Source: Desulfobacterales bacterium
Lineage (GTDB): Bacteria; Desulfobacterota; Desulfobacteria; Desulfobacterales; ETH-SRB1
Length of the DNA stretch: 17,891 nucleotides
Direction: 5' to 3'
Assembly (NCBI GenBank): GCA_030017395.1
Contig: JASEIZ010000013.1
Coordinates: forward strand, 1 to 17,891
Made by a program: the position numbers and the translations under genes
Notes under the pieces: generated by a model
The model's input: only the letters and a program-made list of their open reading frames with translations
Databases searched by the model: none
What the model was told of the DNA's origin: nothing
Shown here: piece by piece, positions 15,535 through 17,891 of the stretch
Position numbering within the stretch: position 1 is the first letter of the stretch
Layout: each line of letters opens with the position of its first letter

Positions 15535-17130
15535 ATGCTTAAAGTGGCAATTATACACAATCTGGTAACAAACGAGAGCGCAGTTGATGAAAGCGATGTA
15601 ATTATTCAAGCTCAAGCCGTTGCCGATGCATTAATTGAGATAGGTCATCAGCCTGTTTCTGTTATGTGCGATTTAGACTTAAAAAGGCTCAAAGAAAGAC
15701 TTGGCGAAATTCAACCCGATGCGGTCTTTAACCTGGTAGAGTCTTTGGACGGATCTGGGAATCTGATCCATTTGGTTCCATGTTTGCTTTATTCTATGGG
15801 GATTCCTTTTACAGGTTCGCCGTCTGAATCAATATTTTTAAGTTCACACAAGTTAATGGCTAAAGAACGGATGCAGATGGTAAATTTGCCGACACCCGCC
15901 TGGATTGGTCCTTATCCGCAAGATGTTTCATCATGGTTTAGGGATGACTTTTCCCCTGAAAAAAGGGAAAAAACTACCTGGATTATTAAATCAGTTTGGG
16001 AACACGGTTCTATTGGATTAGACAAGCAAGCGATATTTGATGAGAAAACCGACAATAAAAGTGTAAAAGAATATTTGCATAAACGAGCTTTACAATTAGA
16101 TGATATGTGTTTTGCCGAGCAATATGTTGAAGGCAGAGAATTTAATATTTCGGTTTTGTCCGGGCCGGAAGGCCCTGAAGTCCTGCCACATGCTGAAATT
16201 TTGTTTGATGGATATGATAATAGCAGGTTGCGGATTGTAGATTATGCCGCTAAATGGGATGATAAATCTTATGAATATCATCATACACCCAGATGCTTTG
16301 ATTTTCCCGCCACAGATAAATCTTTATTAACAGAACTTTCAACAATAGCAATTCAATGCCGGCAGGCTTTTGGGTTGGAAGGATATGCACGCATTGACTT
16401 TCGGGTTGATGACAACAAAAAGCCCTGGATACTCGAGGTCAATACAAATCCCTGTCTTTCTCCGGATGCAGGCTTTGCTGCCGCAGCAGAACATGCAGGC
16501 CTGTCTTTTGTAGATGTGGTAAGGCGAATTCTCGATAATGCAATCACCAGGAAATCACCCGGCAAATCCAGGTGTTTGTTAGACAGGAAAAAATATGTTG
16601 TTAAAAAAACCTGTCGCAACAGAGGCTTATCCGATACAAAAATAGTTTTTCGTTACAACCCTCTTCAAAAGGATATTGAAGATGTGCGCCAATTAATTAG
16701 CGCAACCGGTTTCTTCAACCCCGCAGAAATAAATGTGGCTGTTGAACTTGTTGAGGAACGATTAACAAAAGGTGAAAAAAGTGATTATCATTTTGTTTTT
16801 ATAGAACATGATAATCGATTGATCGGCTATTCCTGTTTTGGTCTAATTCCTTGCACTGTTTCCAGCTATGATCTTTACTGGATCGCTATTCATCCGGATT
16901 TTAAAAGAAAGGGATTAGGACGAATGGTATTAAATGAAACCGAACGTTTAATTTATGAATCCAATGGGACACGTATTTATATCGAGACATCTCAGCGGTC
17001 ACATTATTCCGGTACCCGTTCTTTTTATGAACAGTGTGGCTATAATATGGTATCGATACTTAAAGACTTTTATGCTTTAGGAGACGGAAAAGTTATTTAC
17101 TGTAAGACTCTTGCCAACAAAAGAGCTTAA
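15535..17130 (+). CDS. ATP-grasp ligase fused to a GNAT acetyltransferase
   Basis: A 531-residue two-domain protein. Residues 1-340 form a second Ddl-like ATP-grasp: VFNLVESLDGSG (64-75), TTWIIKSVWEHGSIGLD (147-163, ATP lysine and loop), FAEQYVEGREFNISVL (193-208) and the metal ligands Asp288, Glu301 and Asn303 in EVNTNPCLSP. A basic linker (about 340-366) leads to a GNAT domain (about 368-528) with the acetyl-CoA loop in AIHPDFKRKGLGRMVL (451-466) and a late SFYEQCGYN strand typical of GNATs. One polypeptide could thus ligate and N-acetylate the same product. GNAT/ATP-grasp fusion is a known plan in N-acetylglutaminylglutamine synthesis, and Nepsilon-acetyl-beta-lysine synthesis pairs a KamA with a GNAT, so an acetylated beta-lysine conjugate is a reasonable inference. 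It is the last gene of the kamA set. A relic integrase lies 27 bases beyond its stop. Confidence 0.85.
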   Translation: MLKVAIIHNLVTNESAVDESDVIIQAQAVADALIEIGHQPVSVMCDLDLKRLKERLGEIQPDAVFNLVESLDGSGNLIHLVPCLLYSMGIPFTGSPSESIFLSSHKLMAKERMQMVNLPTPAWIGPYPQDVSSWFRDDFSPEKREKTTWIIKSVWEHGSIGLDKQAIFDEKTDNKSVKEYLHKRALQLDDMCFAEQYVEGREFNISVLSGPEGPEVLPHAEILFDGYDNSRLRIVDYAAKWDDKSYEYHHTPRCFDFPATDKSLLTELSTIAIQCRQAFGLEGYARIDFRVDDNKKPWILEVNTNPCLSPDAGFAAAAEHAGLSFVDVVRRILDNAITRKSPGKSRCLLDRKKYVVKKTCRNRGLSDTKIVFRYNPLQKDIEDVRQLISATGFFNPAEINVAVELVEERLTKGEKSDYHFVFIEHDNRLIGYSCFGLIPCTVSSYDLYWIAIHPDFKRKGLGRMVLNETERLIYESNGTRIYIETSQRSHYSGTRSFYEQCGYNMVSILKDFYALGDGKVIYCKTLANKRA

Positions 17131-17157
17131 AAAGCAGAGAACCTTCCAAAGTTTTAT

Positions 17158-17256
17158 CTTCACCCATCCGCAGTAGCTTCGCTCCGTGCGAACCGAATAG
17201 TGCCGCCGCCGCATCACATCGCGCATATCTTCAAGGATATTGCTTTTACTTGACAT
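17158..17256 (-). pseudogene. intI: 5' remnant of an integron-type tyrosine recombinase
   Basis: The minus strand from ATG 17256 reads MSSKSNILEDMRDVMRRRHY.., continuing SVRTERSYCGWVK. This matches the N-terminal SAM-like arm-binding domain of integron and phage integrases (pattern LR..R..HYS.RTE..Y..WV). Homology stops at Lys33 (17158). The frame then runs on into unrelated sequence antisense to the GNAT gene, so the catalytic domain with its Arg-His-Arg-Tyr residues is missing. The fragment points away from an attI-like site and gene cassette, the usual integron layout, which supports IntI over a phage integrase. A deletion has probably joined it to the end of the kamA cluster. Confidence 0.8.
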
Positions 17257-17297
17257 AACTATCGTCTTGTTTTATCACGTTTTTCATGACCGGAAAA

Positions 17298-17325
17298 AAT
17301 ATACTATATTAAATATTGAAAGCAA
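17298..17325 (-). promoter_or_regulatory. Possible promoter of the truncated integrase gene (PintI)
   Basis: On the minus strand, TTGCTT (17320-17325) and TATATT (17298-17303) are spaced by 16 bases, 42 bases upstream of the integrase ATG. Both hexamers are acceptable sigma-70-type matches. I found no convincing outward promoter for the cassette and no clear LexA box. Confidence 0.35.
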
Positions 17326-17330
17326 GCAGA

Positions 17331-17395
17331 TTTGCCTGTTTGTCCGTTCAATATCAAGATATCAGGCAAAATTGCCTTATACGTAAATGTTATGC
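17331..17395 (+). promoter_or_regulatory. attI: attI-like integration site with accessory repeats
   Basis: The core site GTTATGC (17389-17395) lies 132 bases from the integrase start, a normal integron distance. It is exactly complementary to the first box of the downstream attC (GCATAAC, 17784-17790), as expected if TTATGC entered with the cassette. Next to it is an inverted pair TTTGCCTG (17331-17338) and CAGGCAAA (17363-17370), the second overlapping AGGCAA-AA-TTGCCT (17364-17377). These could be accessory integrase-binding sites; that part is inference. Confidence 0.6.
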
Positions 17396-17837
17396 ATAAA
17401 TCATCACATGGAGGTCAAATAAATGTTAGAAATGATTGATATTGGAATTGATAGGGCTGTTGCCTTTCGCATCGAAGGGAAGATCACAGAGAGTGAGATG
17501 GTTCAATTTTTTTTCTGAAGCAAAGGCAAAGATTGAGCTTTACGGAAATATTGTTATATATGAAGAAATTGTGAGTTTTGGTGGAATTGAGTTTAAGGCA
17601 ATAATCGAGGAATTTAAGTACTTGTTCGAAGTCGGAATCTCAAATATAGACAAAATGGCTGTTGTAACGGATAAGAAGTGGATAGGAAAAATAGTTGGGG
17701 CCGAAGATAAGATATTTAAAAGCATCGACATGAAAGCTTTCTCAACCGAAGAGAAGGATAACGCAATTGAGTTTCTTAAAAATGCATAACAAGCAAAGGC
17801 AGGGCTACGCGATAAAGCCGCGCGCCTGCTTTGGACG
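17390..17837 (+). mobile_element. Integron gene cassette
   Basis: The boundaries follow from cleavage between G and TT in each core site: G17389/T17390 and G17837/T17838. The 448-base unit holds one gene and ends in an attC. When circularised, its core would be GTTATGC, perfectly complementary to its own GCATAAC box, an internal check that these are the true ends. The gene fills almost the whole cassette. Confidence 0.78.
17423..17789 (+). pseudogene. SpoIIAA-like (STAS-related) cassette gene, frameshifted in a T8 run
   Basis: ATG 17423 follows GGAGG by eight bases and begins MLEMIDIGIDRAVAFRIEGK. The frame reaches a run of eight T (17507-17514) and then a TGA at 17516-17518. Removing one T restores QFFSEAKAKIELYG and an unbroken protein of 121 residues to TAA 17787-17789. 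The repaired sequence looks like the SpoIIAA-like family (PF11964): FRIEGKIT, a middle helix FKYLFEVG, then IDKMAVVTDKKWIGK and a late AIEFLKNA helix. The function of such proteins is poorly known; STAS-like folds often bind small ligands or partner proteins. An alternative ATG at 17436 is open throughout but gives an unrelated N-terminus in the wrong frame. The single-base change may be a sequencing error, a real mutation or a slippage site. The stop codon overlaps the attC first box, typical for cassettes. Confidence 0.75.
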
Positions 17838-17843
17838 TTATAA
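17784..17843 (+). other. attC: attC recombination site (59-be)
   Basis: A 60-base imperfect palindrome. R'' is GCATAAC (17784-17790) and R' is GTTATAA (17837-17843). L'' is CAAAGGCAGG (17794-17803) and L' is CCTGCTTTG (17825-17833). L'' and L' pair except for one extra G on the L'' side (17798 or 17799), the extrahelical base that guides strand choice in attC recombination. Unpaired spacers flank the R/L boxes, and a short variable stem GGCT/AGCC lies inside. The wording resembles the short attC sites of chromosomal integrons. Confidence 0.85.
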
Positions 17844-17891
17844 TTAAAGAACCCTGTACAAGCTACAGGGAATGTTCTGCCTGACGGCAGT
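17838..17891 (+). mobile_element. Start of a second integron cassette or the array's far flank (partial)
   Basis: Sequence beyond the attC cleavage point, beginning TTATAATTAAAG. It contains two perfect hairpins: CCCTGTA/TACAGGG (17852-17858, 17864-17870, 5-base loop) and CTGCC/GGCAG (17877-17881, 17886-17890, 4-base loop). No ribosome-binding site or open frame can be judged in 54 bases. Whether this is a cassette depends on sequence beyond the window. Confidence 0.4.

Noticed and set aside
17436..17515. Start of the last gene at ATG 17436
   Set aside because: The first 26 or so residues of this frame do not resemble the family, whereas ATG 17423 has GGAGG and encodes the expected SpoIIAA-like start; the frames join at the T8 run.

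Overview
The window looks like the chromosome of an anaerobic, probably sulfate-reducing, member of the Desulfobacterota (Deltaproteobacteria). This is inferred from gene style: an ole hydrocarbon cluster, an AspRS-GatC fusion, PAS-type hybrid kinases, abundant intergenic inverted repeats and a chromosomal integron. No rRNA or tRNA gene is present to confirm it.

Layout. (1) 157-4115, minus strand: oleA, oleB and oleC, transcribed leftwards, make long-chain olefins from two acyl-CoAs. Each intergenic gap carries a different inverted repeat, and no oleD follows oleC inside the window. (2) 4273-9383, plus strand: a tRNA-dependent Asn/Gln synthesis block, namely AspRS fused to GatC, a GatA-like protein and GatB. 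The AspRS carries signatures of a non-discriminating enzyme. However, the GatA-like protein has lost all three positions of the Ser-cisSer-Lys amidase triad, and GatB lacks the usual DYRYF segment. The cluster is therefore either a non-canonical transamidosome or a paralogue with a new role. (3) 9453-12914: a periplasmic ABC-type substrate-binding protein coupled without a gap to a membrane hybrid histidine kinase, probably a sensing pair. (4) 13091-17130, visibly richer in A+T: a lysine 2,3-aminomutase-type radical SAM enzyme, a D-Ala-D-Ala-ligase-like ATP-grasp enzyme, and a second ATP-grasp fused to a GNAT acetyltransferase. These could build an acetylated beta-lysine-containing small peptide or osmolyte; this is the best candidate for an undescribed pathway. 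(5) 17158-17891: a relic integron. The first 33 codons of an integron-type integrase remain on the minus strand, followed by an attI-like core site, a 448-bp gene cassette with a SpoIIAA-like gene (frameshifted in a T8 run), a well-formed attC site and the start of a second cassette.

Two copies of a 160-230 bp family of imperfect inverted repeats (ends ACCGC..GCGGT) sit between oleB and oleC and between gatA and gatB. A third, unrelated inverted repeat built of tandem RGTTYAC-like heptamers lies between oleA and oleB.
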